From Limnohabitans sp. 2KL-51 (GTDB lineage: Bacteria > Pseudomonadota > Gammaproteobacteria > Burkholderiales > Burkholderiaceae_C), in contig NZ_NESJ01000010.1 of the NCBI RefSeq assembly GCF_003063645.1, positions 1 to 64,000 on the forward strand: a stretch of 64,000 bases of DNA, in the 5' to 3' direction. The first letter of the stretch is position 1; the number at the start of each line of letters is the position of its first letter. This document shows positions 17,390-27,033 of this stretch, piece by piece. The notes under the pieces are model-generated. The model saw only the letters and a program-made list of their open reading frames with translations. It was not told the origin of the DNA and made no database searches. A program made the position numbers and the translations under genes.

Positions 17390-18646
17390 ATGAGCACCGC
17401 CCCACGCGCCCCTTTGATGTCTTTAGACGACGCGCTGCAGGCGCTGCTTGCGCGCATCAGCCCCCTGACCGACGCTGAGTCGGTAGCCACCTTTGATGCC
17501 GATGGGCGTGTGCTGGCCGAAGACCTGGTTTCGGCTTTGCAGGTGCCGGCTTTCGACAATTCCTCGATGGACGGCTACGCGGTGCGACGCGCCGATTTGT
17601 TGCCGCCTGGCGTCACATTGCGCGTGGGCCAACGCATTGCGGCCGGGCACACCGGGCAGCCTTTGCAGCCCGGGCAAGTCGCCCGCATCTTCACCGGGGC
17701 CCCTGTGCCCGAAGGCGCTGATGCCATCGTCATGCAGGAGCAAGCCGAGCCCGTGGCAGGTGAACCCGATGCCGTGCGCTTTTCGCTGGTGCCTGAGCCC
17801 GGGCAGTGGATTCGCCGCAGCGGCGAAGACATCCGCCAGGGCCAGACGGCTTTGCAACGTGGCCAAAAACTGGGACCAGCCGAACTGGGCATGGCCGCGA
17901 GCCTGGGGCTTGCGCACTTGCCTGTTTTGCGCCGCCCACGGGTGGCCTTGTTTTCGACGGGCGACGAGTTGGTCATGCCGGGCGATGTGGCCCCGCAGGA
18001 CATGCCCCCGGGCAGCATTTACAACTCCAACCGCTTTTTCCTGCGCAGCTTGTTGCACCGCATGGGTTGTGAGGTGAGTGACTTGGGTATCGTGCCTGAC
18101 CGGCGCGAGGCCACGGTGGCCGCGCTCAAAACCGCTGCGGACCACCACGACCTGATCCTGACCAGCGGCGGTGTGTCGGTGGGCGAAGAAGACCATGTCA
18201 AACCCGCCGTGCAGTCTTTGGGCGAGTTGAACCTGTGGCAAATCGCCATGAAACCGGGCAAACCCTTTGCCTATGGCAAGGTGCGGCGGCAGACCGCCGA
18301 GGGCGCGGCCCACTTCGTGGGCTTGCCCGGCAACCCGGTGTCGAGTTTCATGACCTTTTTGCTCTTAGTCAGGCCCTTGCTGCGCCAATTGCAAGGCATG
18401 GCGGCATCAGGTCCGCCTATTCAGCGCTTGCCTGCGCACTTCGCGTGGCTCAAGGCTGACAAGCGTCGTGAATTCTTGCGGGTGCGCCGCAATGCGCAGG
18501 GTGGCTTGGACCTGTATCCCAACCAAAGCTCTGGGGTGTTGACCTCGGTGGTCTGGGCCGATGGGGTGGTGGACAACCCGGGTGGCCAGACGATTGAGCC
18601 CGGTCAATTGGTCGATTTTTGGCCCTTTTCGGAGTGCTTGGTATGA
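17390..18646 (+). CDS. moeA: Molybdopterin molybdenumtransferase MoeA
   Basis: Inserts molybdenum into adenylylated molybdopterin. The 418-residue protein shows the four-domain MoeA pattern: SSMDGYAVRRADL (about 57-69), IFTGAPVPEGADAIVMQE, FSTGDELV with TSGGVSVGEEDHVK in the MogA-like domain, GLPGNPVSSF, and a C-terminal beta-barrel. It starts 7 nt after thrC and overlaps moaD by four bases (ATGA), so moeA-moaD-moaE read as one unit. Confidence 0.96.
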   Translation: MSTAPRAPLMSLDDALQALLARISPLTDAESVATFDADGRVLAEDLVSALQVPAFDNSSMDGYAVRRADLLPPGVTLRVGQRIAAGHTGQPLQPGQVARIFTGAPVPEGADAIVMQEQAEPVAGEPDAVRFSLVPEPGQWIRRSGEDIRQGQTALQRGQKLGPAELGMAASLGLAHLPVLRRPRVALFSTGDELVMPGDVAPQDMPPGSIYNSNRFFLRSLLHRMGCEVSDLGIVPDRREATVAALKTAADHHDLILTSGGVSVGEEDHVKPAVQSLGELNLWQIAMKPGKPFAYGKVRRQTAEGAAHFVGLPGNPVSSFMTFLLLVRPLLRQLQGMAASGPPIQRLPAHFAWLKADKRREFLRVRRNAQGGLDLYPNQSSGVLTSVVWADGVVDNPGGQTIEPGQLVDFWPFSECLV

Positions 18647-18894
18647 AAGTGGAAGTTCGCTATTTCGCCTCACTGCGCGAAACCATTGGCTTGTCTCACG
18701 AAACCGTTGAAACCCAGGCGAGCGATCTGTCCGCTTTGCGCTCTGAGCTGATGGCCCGGGGCGAGCACTACCGAGTTTGCCTGATGCCCGAGCGTCCGGT
18801 GCGCATGGCCCTGAACCAAAGCATGGTGCAAGACAACGCCAGCCTGACGGAAGGCTGCGAGGTTGGCTTTTTTCCGCCTGTCACCGGAGGTTGA
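18643..18894 (+). CDS. moaD: Molybdopterin synthase small subunit MoaD
   Basis: Ubiquitin-like sulfur carrier that supplies sulfur to precursor Z together with MoaE. The protein is 83 residues and ends in the required Gly-Gly (PPVTGG), the site of thiocarboxylation. The ATG at 18643 overlaps the moeA stop as ATGA; a longer in-frame start at 18619 would lie inside moeA and is not needed. Confidence 0.95.
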   Translation: MKVEVRYFASLRETIGLSHETVETQASDLSALRSELMARGEHYRVCLMPERPVRMALNQSMVQDNASLTEGCEVGFFPPVTGG

Positions 18895-18898
18895 AGTC

Positions 18899-19387
18899 AT
18901 GATGTCCCGAGTCAATATTCAGACCAAAGACTTTGATCTCACGCAGGAGTTGGCCACACTCAAGGGTCAGGACTTACGCGTGGGTGCCGTGTGCAGCTTT
19001 GTGGGCACCGTGCGCGACACCCGTGCATTGACCGGTCAGGCGCAAGACGAAGTCCAGGCCATGGAACTGGAGCACTACCCTGGCATGACCGAAAAATCGA
19101 TCGAAGCCATGATCGACGAAGCGCACCAGCGGTTTGATTTTTATGAGGCGCGTGTGGTTCACCGCGTTGGACGCTTGCTGCCGGCTGACCAGATTGTGCT
19201 GGTGGCGGTCACCTCGGCGCACAGGGGCGAAAGCTTCAAGGCTTGCGAATTTTTGATGGATTACCTGAAAACCCAGGCCCCTTTCTGGAAAAAGGAGCAA
19301 ACCCCTGAGGGCGCACATTGGGTGGACGCCCGCGTGTCAGACGATGCGGCTTTGGCCCGTTGGGGCATTCAGGCCCACAACGCTTGA
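18899..19387 (+). CDS. moaE: Molybdopterin synthase catalytic subunit MoaE
   Basis: Large subunit of molybdopterin synthase, active as a MoaE2-MoaD2 heterotetramer. The 162-residue protein has the family motifs GAVCSFVGTVRD, LEHYPGMTEKSIE, HRVGRL and the C-terminal active-site stretch FLMDYLKTQAPFWKKE. The ATG at 18899 follows GGAGG by 7 nt, which overlaps the moaD stop region; the frame stays open upstream but only inside moaD. Confidence 0.96.
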   Translation: MMSRVNIQTKDFDLTQELATLKGQDLRVGAVCSFVGTVRDTRALTGQAQDEVQAMELEHYPGMTEKSIEAMIDEAHQRFDFYEARVVHRVGRLLPADQIVLVAVTSAHRGESFKACEFLMDYLKTQAPFWKKEQTPEGAHWVDARVSDDAALARWGIQAHNA

Positions 19388-19414
19388 ATCAGGCAGGGCC
19401 CTGAACTGCGCGTT

Positions 19415-19966
19415 TCAATGCGCGTAGCGATGTGGTTCTGGGGCCAGCACGGGTTCCGCCTCGGTCGCTGGGATAGGGCTGCTCACAGCCAACCATTCGG
19501 CTTTTTCGCTGGCTTGACGAATCAGGTGCGCCATGCCATGGACCAGGCTGACTTGCAGGTGCAGCTGGCATGATCGGGCTCGGGCCGGGTCGGACTTGTC
19601 TTCAAAAGAAATTTCCAAAGCCCCGCCTGTTTGGATGCTCATGTGGGCATCGGTGATGAGCAGGGGTTCAGCTCCCAGCGGCCACTGGGTGGCGCGGTTT
19701 TCGAAAGGGGTGGCAAAGTCGGCTTTTTTCAAAAATGCATCGCGTTTGAGCTCGGTCAGCAGTTGTTGCGATGGGGCATCGGTGACCGCCACGCCGGGTT
19801 GCGCGGCCTCCAGACGCTTGGCCGATTGCTCGATGGCGGGCATCAAGCGCAGTGTCATGCGCCGTGTCAGCCAAAAACGGAACTCCTGCAGATCCTGGGT
19901 GTTCAATCGCAGCAACAAGCGGTCCTGCCGCTCATCGTGGTTCACAGACAGTTGGTGAATGTTCAT
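19415..19966 (-). CDS. Conserved hypothetical protein
   Basis: 183 residues with no recognised domain. It begins MNIHQLSVNHDERQDRLLLR, a pattern suggesting a small beta domain that reports on an amino acid side, followed by a helical stretch with WLTRRMTLRLMPAIEQSAKR. It lacks a signal peptide and membrane segments. The reading frame has codon use like its neighbours and no frame on the other strand is convincing. It is divergent from clpB. I assign no function. Confidence 0.65.
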   Translation of the reverse strand: MNIHQLSVNHDERQDRLLLRLNTQDLQEFRFWLTRRMTLRLMPAIEQSAKRLEAAQPGVAVTDAPSQQLLTELKRDAFLKKADFATPFENRATQWPLGAEPLLITDAHMSIQTGGALEISFEDKSDPARARSCQLHLQVSLVHGMAHLIRQASEKAEWLAVSSPIPATEAEPVLAPEPHRYAH

Positions 19967-20053
19967 GCTTTGATTTTAGGCAATAGTGCCCGCTTGTCTG
20001 TCCCTTGAAAACGTCATTTTCAGCACAAGATGACTTGCATTGGAGATCTACAC

Positions 20054-22660
20054 ATGCGAATTGACAAACTCACCACCAAATTTCAGGAAGCCTTGTCGGA
20101 CGCCCAGTCACTGGCCTTGGGAAAAGACCATGCTTACATCGAACCCCAGCACTTGTTGGTCGCCTTGCTAAAGCAAGACGATGGCCCCAAAGCCATCTTG
20201 CAACGTGCCGGTGCTCAGGTGCCTGCCCTGCTGCAGGCGGCCGAAGCGGCTGTGGCGCGCTTACCTCAAGTGACCGGACAAGACCAGGTGCAGGTGGGTC
20301 CCGACTTGGTCAAGCTTTTGCAGGCGGCCGAAAAAGAAGCCATCAAGCGCAGCGACGCCTTCATTGCGGGCGAATTGTTCATGCTGGCCTTGGCCGAGAG
20401 CAAATCAGAGGCGGGGCGCATCGCCAAAGAGCATGGCTTGAACCGCAAGAATCTGGAAGTGGCCATCGAAGCGGTGCGGGGAGGGCAAAGTGTGGGCAGT
20501 GCCGATGCCGAAGGCCAGCGTGAAGCGCTTAAAAAATACTGCGTCGATCTAACCGAGCGGGCCCGCATTGGCAAGCTTGACCCTGTGATCGGGCGTGACG
20601 ACGAAATTCGCCGAGCCATCCAGGTCTTGCAACGCCGCACCAAAAACAACCCCGTGCTGATTGGCGAGCCCGGTGTGGGCAAGACCGCGATTGTCGAAGG
20701 CTTGGCTCAGCGCATCGTTGCGGGTGAGGTGCCTGATTCACTCAAAGGCAAGCGGGTGTTGTCGCTCGACATGGCGGCATTGCTGGCCGGGGCCAAATTC
20801 AGGGGTGAGTTTGAAGAGCGCCTTAAAACCGTGCTCAGTGAGCTGGCCAAAGACGAAGGCCAGACCATTGTGTTCATCGATGAGTTGCACACCATGGTAG
20901 GCGCGGGCAAGGCCGAAGGGGCCATGGACGCGGGCAACATGCTCAAGCCGGCGTTGGCTCGGGGCGAGTTGCATTGTGTGGGCGCAACTACCTTGGACGA
21001 GTACCGCAAATACATTGAAAAAGACGCGGCTTTAGAGCGTCGTTTCCAGAAAATTTTGGTCAACGAACCCACTGTCGAGGCCACGATTGCCATCTTGCGC
21101 GGCTTGCAGGAAAAATACGAGATACACCACGGCGTGGACATCACCGATCCGGCCATCGTGGCTGCCGCCGAACTCAGCCACCGGTACATCACCGACCGCT
21201 TTTTGCCCGACAAAGCGATTGACCTCATTGACGAAGCTGCAGCCAAGATCAAGATTGAAATCGACTCCAAACCCGAGGTGATTGACAAACTGGATCGGCG
21301 CTTAATCCAGCTGCAAATTGAGCGCGAAGCGGTGCGCAAAGAAAGCGACGAGTCTTCACAAAAACGTTTTGTCTTGATCGAGGAAGAGATCGTCAAGCTG
21401 AAAAAAGAAGCCGCAGACCTGGAAGAAATCTGGAGAGCCGAGAAGTCTCAGGCCCAAGGCGGGCAGCATGTGCGCGAGCAAATCGACCAGCTCAAGCAGC
21501 AAATCGAGGAGTTGACCCGCAAGGGAGATTTCAACAAGGTGGCTGAGTTGCAGTACGGCAAGCTGCCTGCGCTGGAAAAAACCCTCAAGGAAGTCCAGGC
21601 CAAGGAAGCTGCGCCCGGCGAAAAACCGTTGCATCGCTTGCTGCGCACGCAAGTGGGTGCCGAAGAGATCGCCGAAGTCGTATCACGCGCCACCGGCATT
21701 CCGGTGTCTAAGATGATGCAGGGCGAGCGTGAAAAATTGCTGCAGATGGAAGACAAACTGCACCAGCGCGTGGTCGGGCAAGATGAGGCCATTGCAGCCG
21801 TGGCAAATGCGATTCGCCGATCGCGATCAGGCCTTTCCGACCCAAACCGCCCCACCGGCTCCTTCTTGTTTTTGGGGCCTACGGGTGTGGGCAAGACCGA
21901 GCTGTGCAAAGCGCTGGCAGGCTTTTTGTTTGACAGCGAGGACCACCTGATCCGGATGGACATGAGTGAATTCATGGAAAAGCACTCGGTGGCCCGTCTG
22001 ATTGGCGCGCCACCTGGTTATGTGGGCTACGAAGAGGGAGGCTATCTGACCGAGGCTGTACGCCGCAAACCCTACAGCGTCTTGTTGCTTGATGAGGTGG
22101 AAAAAGCCCACCCAGACGTGTTCAACGTTTTGCTGCAAGTGCTCGACGATGGCCGCTTGACCGATGGCCAAGGCCGCACGGTGGACTTCAAAAACACCGT
22201 GATCGTGATGACCTCCAATCTGGGTTCTCAGTTGATACAAGCCATGGTGGGCCAACCCGCTGAGGACATCAAGGACGCGGTGTGGGATGAGCTCAAGGCC
22301 CATTTCAGACCCGAGTTCTTGAACCGCATTGACGAAACCGTGGTCTTTCACAGCCTGGATGCACAACACATCGCTGCGATTGCTGAGATCCAATTGGGCG
22401 TCTTGAAAACCCGCTTGACCCGCATGGACCTGAACTTGCAGGTCAGCCCGGCGGCTCTGTCCGAATTGGCCAAGGTGGGTTTTGATCCTGTGTTTGGCGC
22501 AAGGCCTTTGAAAAGGGCCATTCAGCAACGCCTGGAAAACCCCTTGTCCAAACTGCTGCTCGAAGGACGTTTCCCGCCCAAATGCAGCATCGAGGTCTCG
22601 GTGGATCCGGTGCGTGCGCCGGGCCAGTTTGACTTCCTGGTGGTCGAAAACCCTCTTTGA
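20054..22660 (+). CDS. clpB: ATP-dependent disaggregase ClpB
   Basis: Hexameric AAA+ chaperone that works with DnaK to extract proteins from aggregates. The 868-residue protein has the N-domain (1-145), first AAA+ module with Walker A GEPGVGKT (204-211), a coiled-coil middle domain (about 400-525) that distinguishes ClpB from ClpA, and a second module with GPTGVGKT (608-615). No ClpP-binding loop is expected. The ATG at 20054 follows GGAG by 8 nt; the upstream TTG/ATG in frame is not needed. A CTTGAAA at 20004-20010 resembles a sigma-32 -35 element, but no matching CCCCAT -10 is visible. Confidence 0.97.
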   Translation: MRIDKLTTKFQEALSDAQSLALGKDHAYIEPQHLLVALLKQDDGPKAILQRAGAQVPALLQAAEAAVARLPQVTGQDQVQVGPDLVKLLQAAEKEAIKRSDAFIAGELFMLALAESKSEAGRIAKEHGLNRKNLEVAIEAVRGGQSVGSADAEGQREALKKYCVDLTERARIGKLDPVIGRDDEIRRAIQVLQRRTKNNPVLIGEPGVGKTAIVEGLAQRIVAGEVPDSLKGKRVLSLDMAALLAGAKFRGEFEERLKTVLSELAKDEGQTIVFIDELHTMVGAGKAEGAMDAGNMLKPALARGELHCVGATTLDEYRKYIEKDAALERRFQKILVNEPTVEATIAILRGLQEKYEIHHGVDITDPAIVAAAELSHRYITDRFLPDKAIDLIDEAAAKIKIEIDSKPEVIDKLDRRLIQLQIEREAVRKESDESSQKRFVLIEEEIVKLKKEAADLEEIWRAEKSQAQGGQHVREQIDQLKQQIEELTRKGDFNKVAELQYGKLPALEKTLKEVQAKEAAPGEKPLHRLLRTQVGAEEIAEVVSRATGIPVSKMMQGEREKLLQMEDKLHQRVVGQDEAIAAVANAIRRSRSGLSDPNRPTGSFLFLGPTGVGKTELCKALAGFLFDSEDHLIRMDMSEFMEKHSVARLIGAPPGYVGYEEGGYLTEAVRRKPYSVLLLDEVEKAHPDVFNVLLQVLDDGRLTDGQGRTVDFKNTVIVMTSNLGSQLIQAMVGQPAEDIKDAVWDELKAHFRPEFLNRIDETVVFHSLDAQHIAAIAEIQLGVLKTRLTRMDLNLQVSPAALSELAKVGFDPVFGARPLKRAIQQRLENPLSKLLLEGRFPPKCSIEVSVDPVRAPGQFDFLVVENPL

Positions 22661-22737
22661 TGCCCAGTGCCATGCAGGCCCTTTTTACACGGCTGGGACA
22701 GGCGGTTTTCTTGACATTGGGCACAATAGAATAGAGC

Positions 22738-24438
22738 ATGACTTCACAAATTGCTGGCCACCTGCTCGTTGAATGCCTCTTGGCCCAAGGCGTTACCCAT
22801 GCTTTCGGGGTGCCCGGTGAGAGTTATCTGGCTGTGCTCGATGGCTTTCACCTGTACCGTGACCAACTCACTTTCGTGACTTGCCGGCAAGAGGGCGGTG
22901 CGGCCTTCATGGCCGAGGCCCAGGGCAAGCTCACAGGCCGCCCTGGCATCTGCTTTGTTACGCGCGGCCCGGGGGCCACCAACGCGTCGATTGGCGTTCA
23001 CACTGCGTTTCAGGATTCCACGCCCATGGTGCTGTTTGTCGGCGACGTGGCCAGCGACACCCGAGACCGCGAAGCCTTTCAGGAAATGGATTACACCCAT
23101 TTTTTTGGCCCCTCGACCAAAGGCATGGCCAAGCGGGTGGAGCGTGTGGACGATCCTGAGCGTTTGCCCGAATACGTGGCCCGTGCTTTTGCCACTGCCA
23201 TGAACGGACGGCCCGGTCCGGTGGTCTTGGTATTGCCCGAAGACATGCTGACCCAGCCCGTGAAGGCACAAGCCTTGGGCCGCGTGGAGCCTGTTCAGGC
23301 TTGGAGCGACCCAGGGGCCTTGCGCAACCTGCGCGACATGCTGCTGGCGGCCCGCAAGCCCTTGCTCATCGCAGGTGGCGGTGGCTGGACACCGCAAGCC
23401 GCCCAAGCCCTGCAGCGCTTTGCCGAAAACTGGCAGCTGCCTGTGACCAATGCATTCCGCTTTCAGGACACGTTTGACAACCACCACCCGCTGTATGCCG
23501 GTGATGTGGGCATTGGCATTGGTCCAGGCTTGGCGCAACGCGTTCGCGATGCCGATCTGATTGTGGCCATCGGCCCACGTTTGGGTGAAATGACCACCGG
23601 AGGCTACACCTTGCTGCAGGCCCCTAAATCACGTCAAAAATTGGTGCACATCCACGCCAGTGCCGAAGAGCTCAACCGGGTCTACCAAGCCGATTTGGCC
23701 ATCAACGCCACCATGAATGCGGCCGCCCGCAGCCTTGAAGTCTTGAGTGCGCCCACCGAGTTGCCTTGGGGCGATTGGACGCAAGCCGCGCACAACGATT
23801 ACTTGGACAACCTCAAGCCACAAATCTTGCCCGGCGATATCGACATGCCCGCCATCGTGGCCACGCTGCAAAAGCATCTGCCAGCAGACGCCGTTCTGAC
23901 CAATGGCGCGGGCAACTTTGCCAGTTGGATGCACCGTTTTTACAAGCACCACGGCTTGGTCAAAGGCTACAAAACCCAGTTGGCCCCCACCGTGGGCGCC
24001 ATGGGATATGGCGTGCCAGCTGGCATTGCGGCCAATTTGTTGACCGGGCGCTTGGCTTTCACGATCGCTGGTGATGGCGATTTTTTAATGAATGGCCAAG
24101 AGCTGGCCACGGCGGTGCAGCATGGGGGCAAAAGCATTATTGTGTTGCTGAACAACGGCATGTACGGCACCATCCGCATGCACCAAGAGCGCGAATACCC
24201 CGACCATGTGACGGGCTCTAAGCTGCAAAACCCCGACTTTGCCGCTTTGGCTTCGGCTTATGGTTATGTGGGTGTACGCATCGAGCAGACCGAAGCCTTT
24301 GAGCCGGCGCTGCTGGCTGCATTGGCCCGACCTCAGGGCACTCTCATTGAGGTCATACTCGATCCTGAGGTGATCTCTACACGCGGGACTTTGAGTGCCA
24401 TCACGCAAGCCGCTTTGTCTCGCCTAGTACCCACTTGA
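22738..24438 (+). CDS. ThDP-dependent enzyme, acetolactate synthase large-subunit family
   Basis: 566 residues with the three-domain layout of ThDP decarboligases: N-terminal Pyr domain with the catalytic glutamate in TCRQEGGAAFMAEA, a central FAD/Rossmann-like domain, and a C-terminal PP domain with the cofactor motif GDGDFLMNGQELATA followed by LLNNGMYGTIR. It is IlvB-like, but no regulatory subunit (ilvN/ilvH) or ilvC is next to it, so it is more likely a stand-alone catabolic or unassigned relative than the anabolic enzyme. The substrate cannot be read from sequence. It has its own gap after clpB and a terminator after it. Confidence 0.85.
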   Translation: MTSQIAGHLLVECLLAQGVTHAFGVPGESYLAVLDGFHLYRDQLTFVTCRQEGGAAFMAEAQGKLTGRPGICFVTRGPGATNASIGVHTAFQDSTPMVLFVGDVASDTRDREAFQEMDYTHFFGPSTKGMAKRVERVDDPERLPEYVARAFATAMNGRPGPVVLVLPEDMLTQPVKAQALGRVEPVQAWSDPGALRNLRDMLLAARKPLLIAGGGGWTPQAAQALQRFAENWQLPVTNAFRFQDTFDNHHPLYAGDVGIGIGPGLAQRVRDADLIVAIGPRLGEMTTGGYTLLQAPKSRQKLVHIHASAEELNRVYQADLAINATMNAAARSLEVLSAPTELPWGDWTQAAHNDYLDNLKPQILPGDIDMPAIVATLQKHLPADAVLTNGAGNFASWMHRFYKHHGLVKGYKTQLAPTVGAMGYGVPAGIAANLLTGRLAFTIAGDGDFLMNGQELATAVQHGGKSIIVLLNNGMYGTIRMHQEREYPDHVTGSKLQNPDFAALASAYGYVGVRIEQTEAFEPALLAALARPQGTLIEVILDPEVISTRGTLSAITQAALSRLVPT

Positions 24439-24489
24439 TTGCCAAGATTGGTAGTTCGTACGGCCTTGGCGATCTGGCCGTTTAGCCAT

Positions 24490-24516
24490 AAAAAAACCCG
24501 CCGAGGCGGGTTTTTT
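24490..24516. terminator. Bidirectional terminator between the ThDP gene and the SWIB gene
   Basis: AAAAAACCCGCC and GGCGGGTTTTTT form a perfect stem with a two-base centre. It has a T-run on both strands, so it can serve both convergent genes. Confidence 0.92.
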
Positions 24517-24532
24517 GGGTCAAACGACTGAA

Positions 24533-24937
24533 TTACTTCAGGTGTTTGCCGATCAAGCCAGCCATTTCGAACATGGTGACTTGCGCCTTGCCGAAAACTG
24601 CCTTGAGTTTGTCATCGGCGTTGATGGCGCGACGGTTCACGCTGTCTTGCAGCTTGTGTTTCTTGATGTAGACCCACATTTTGCTGACCACTTCGGTGCG
24701 TGGCAGAGGGGCTGCGCCCACCACGGCAGCCAGAGCGGCGCTGGGTGTCAGAGCCTTCATGAAAGCAGGGTTAGGGGTGCGCTTGGTAGCAGGAGCGGCC
24801 TTTTTGGCGGGTGCTTTGGCAGCCACCTTTTTAGCCGGTGCAGCCGCTTTTTTGGCGGGTGCAGCCTTGGTTGCCGGTGCTGCTTTTTTAGCGGGTGCTG
24901 CAGCTTTTTTGGCCGGGGTTTTTTTCGCAGTTGCCAT
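24533..24937 (-). CDS. SWIB/MDM2-domain protein with histone H1-like N-terminal tail
   Basis: 134 residues in two parts. Residues 1-55 are a lysine/alanine/proline repeat (AKKAAPAKK-type units) like the tail of eukaryotic histone H1. Residues 57-134 are a SWIB domain (LPRTEVVSKMWVYIKKHKLQD, then VFGKAQVTMFEMAGLIGKHL). Such proteins occur in Chlamydia and many Burkholderiales and probably bind DNA, but their role is not established. The ATG ending at 24937 has AAGGAA upstream; the open frame further upstream is not needed. The tail is encoded by a repetitive stretch near 24775-24925. Confidence 0.88.
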   Translation of the reverse strand: MATAKKTPAKKAAAPAKKAAPATKAAPAKKAAAPAKKVAAKAPAKKAAPATKRTPNPAFMKALTPSAALAAVVGAAPLPRTEVVSKMWVYIKKHKLQDSVNRRAINADDKLKAVFGKAQVTMFEMAGLIGKHLK

Positions 24938-25268
24938 GATGAAATTCCTTTGGTCGGAAGTTGGTTCGCCGCTGAAAAACGATGTGTTTACAGCTATAGG
25001 CATGCTAATGGAGAAAGTGGCACTTTCCAAGCATAAAAATCATTTTTCTCTTGATGTTGTTGCTGATTTGCCCTCGTTGTTTGGCTTTTGTTGGTCTTGG
25101 CAACTTTCTTCGAGCTGTTTCTACGCCATTTGTAGGACATCCAAGGGTTGGTGTGCGGCTCAGATTCACAGAGTGGAGGACTATTTGGTGGCTTTTTTTA
25201 CATTTTCTTGCTCGCCCAATAAAGATGACACACGCAGTCATGCATTGAACCTGCGCCCCCAGAATTGA

Positions 25269-25286
25269 GTGGACTGGCTAGTCCAC
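25269..25286. promoter_or_regulatory. Perfect inverted repeat in the aceA upstream region
   Basis: GTGGACT and AGTCCAC are exact inverted arms around GGCT. No T-run follows on either strand, so it is not a simple terminator. Its core ACTGGCTAGT resembles the palindromes upstream of the adenosine deaminase gene (27092-27101 and 27135-27144). Confidence 0.4.
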
Positions 25287-25478
25287 GTTCGCGCTCTTGG
25301 TGAATGTTCTGGTTGTTTCTCAATCATGCTGTTTCCAGGGAATTTCATAGGCCGTATTTAATTTTCATATTATAAAAAATCTCATGAATTGATTTTGACG
25401 GGCCATACCGAATGATGAATCAATATTTCATATTGAAAAAATATTAATGCAAGCTGTTGATTTTAAACATAAAAAAAT

Positions 25479-25523
25479 ATGTCTTCTATAAGACATAAGA
25501 TAAAATTATAGTCTTATATAAGA
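25479..25523. promoter_or_regulatory. Pair of phased palindromic operators upstream of aceA
   Basis: Site 1, ATGTCTTCTATAAGACAT at 25479-25496, has perfect 7-bp arms. Site 2, TCTTATATAAGA at 25512-25523, is a perfect 12-bp palindrome with the same TCTT/AAGA arms. Their centres are 30 bp apart, about three helical turns, so both face the same side of the DNA. This is the expected layout for two dimers of one repressor or activator controlling aceA. No regulator gene is in the window. Confidence 0.6.
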
Positions 25524-25599
25524 GTTAAGATGAAAAAAAATGACGGGGCAGATCCCGCTGAACCGTTGCCAGTTTTTAACTTGACTATAGGAGTTTTCC

Positions 25600-26931
25600 A
25601 TGCCAGCAGACATCACTCAACAACTCAGCCGTGCACAGCAAATTGCCGCCCTTGAAAAAGACTGGGCGACCAACCCGCGCTGGAAGGGCGTCAAGCGCGG
25701 TTATTCCGCTGCCGACGTTGTGCGCCTGCGCGGCAGCATGCCCATCGAGCACACTTTGGCCAAGCGTGGTGCAGAAAAATTGTGGGAAAAAGTCAACGGT
25801 GGTGCCAAGAAAGGTTACGTCAACTCATTCGGCGCGATCTCTGCAGGTCAAGCGATGCAACAAGCCAAAGCTGGTCTGGAGGCTGTGTACCTGTCGGGCT
25901 GGCAAGTCGCCGCTGACGGCAACACCTCAGAGACCATGTACCCCGACCAGTCGCTTTACGCTTACGATTCGGTGCCCACTATGGTCCGCCGCATCAACAA
26001 CACCTTCAAGCGCGCCGACGAAATCCAGTGGGGCCGTGGTATCGAGCCAGGTTCCAAGGAGTTCATCGATTACTTCCTGCCTATCGTGGCCGATGCAGAA
26101 GCCGGTTTCGGTGGTGTGTTGAACGCTTTCGAATTGATGAAGAACATGATCTCCTCCGGCGCGGCTGGCGTTCACTTTGAAGACCAACTGGCGGCCGTTA
26201 AAAAGTGTGGTCATATGGGTGGCAAAGTGTTGGTGCCCACGCATGAAGCTTGCGAGAAGTTGATCTCTGCACGTTTTGCAGCTGACGTCATGGGCGTATC
26301 CACCATTGTGTTGGCCCGTACCGATGCTGAAGCGGCCAATCTGATTACCTCTGACCATGATGCCAACGACAAGCCTTTTCTTACGGGTGAACGCACACAA
26401 GAAGGCTTCTACCGCGTCAAGAACGGTCTGGAGCAAGCCATCAGCCGCGGCGTGGCTTACGCCCCTTACGCCGACCTGGTGTGGTGCGAAACGGGTGTAC
26501 CAGACATCGGCTTCGCCCGCGAATTCGCGCAAGCCGTGCACGCAGCTTGCCCCGGCAAGCTGCTGTCGTACAACTGCTCTCCATCGTTCAACTGGAAGAA
26601 GAACCTCAACGACAGCCAGATCGCTTCGTTCCAAGAAGACCTGTCGGCGCTGGGTTACAAGTACCAGTTCATCACCTTGGCCGGTATCCACATCAACTGG
26701 TACAACACCTTCCAGTTTGCACACGCCTATGCAAACGGCGAAGGCATGAAGCACTATGTCAACATGGTTCAAGAACCTGAATTTGCAGCACGCGACAAGG
26801 GTTACACCTTTGTGTCGCACCAGCAAGAAGTAGGCGCAGGCTACTTTGATGATGTGACCACCGTGATTCAGGGTGGCTCGTCTTCGGTGAAGGCTCTGAC
26901 GGGTTCTACTGAAGAAGAGCAGTTCCACTGA
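25600..26931 (+). CDS. aceA: Isocitrate lyase
   Basis: Splits isocitrate into glyoxylate and succinate, the first step of the glyoxylate shunt used for growth on acetate and fatty acids. The 443-residue protein shows the active-site signature [11 protein letters not shown] with catalytic Cys203, plus substrate and metal motifs [19 protein letters not shown] and [10 protein letters not shown]. Length is normal for the short bacterial class. It is preceded by a strong AGGAG and by paired palindromes likely to be operators. Malate synthase is not in this window. A decayed copy of its 3' end lies at 31211-31459. Confidence 0.97.
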   Translation: MPADITQQLSRAQQIAALEKDWATNPRWKGVKRGYSAADVVRLRGSMPIEHTLAKRGAEKLWEKVNGGAKKGYVNSFGAISAGQAMQQAKAGLEAVYLSGWQVAADGNTSETMYPDQSLYAYDSVPTMVRRINNTFKRADEIQWGRGIEPGSKEFIDYFLPIVADAEAGFGGVLNAFELMKNMISSGAAGVHFEDQLAAVKKCGHMGGKVLVPTHEACEKLISARFAADVMGVSTIVLARTDAEAANLITSDHDANDKPFLTGERTQEGFYRVKNGLEQAISRGVAYAPYADLVWCETGVPDIGFAREFAQAVHAACPGKLLSYNCSPSFNWKKNLNDSQIASFQEDLSALGYKYQFITLAGIHINWYNTFQFAHAYANGEGMKHYVNMVQEPEFAARDKGYTFVSHQQEVGAGYFDDVTTVIQGGSSSVKALTGSTEEEQFH

Positions 26932-26994
26932 GCAACTAAGCCGCCCCCTGCTGCTTCTGACATTGGGTGCCCTTGGTTGGGTGCCTGGTGGGTT

Positions 26995-27033
26995 AAAAAG
27001 CCATCTGATACGAGCGTGTTGGGTGGCTTTTTT
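26995..27033 (+). terminator. Intrinsic terminator after aceA
   Basis: AAAAAGCCATC pairs with GGTGGCTTTTT (one G-T pair) around a long loop and ends in T residues. The same left arm, AAAAGCCATC followed by a GAT.CGA pattern, is found after the aceA remnant at 31495. Confidence 0.8.

Larger units (their letters stand above)
24938..25599. other. Long intergenic region between the SWIB gene and aceA
   Basis: No convincing gene lies in these 662 bases; the short frames on both strands lack family features and ribosome binding sites. The left part carries the promoter side of the SWIB gene. A perfect inverted repeat GTGGACTGGCTAGTCCAC lies at 25269-25286. From about 25340 the sequence turns strongly AT-rich, with the two operator-like palindromes at 25479-25523, and then the aceA leader. 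AGGAG at 25586-25590 is the aceA ribosome binding site. Confidence 0.6.

Noticed and set aside
20004..20010. Sigma-32 promoter before clpB
   Set aside because: CTTGAAA fits the -35 part, but no -10 of the heat-shock type is at the right distance.
22711..22732. TTGACA and TAGAAT before the ThDP gene as a promoter
   Set aside because: The two hexamers are only 10 bp apart, too close for a sigma-70 promoter.
25005..25248. Short frames on both strands in the gap before aceA
   Set aside because: No ribosome binding sites, no family features and poor codon use.
24681..25268. Alanine-rich frame across the SWIB gene
   Set aside because: Shadow of the Lys/Ala repeat; the SWIB frame has a domain, a start and a ribosome binding site.
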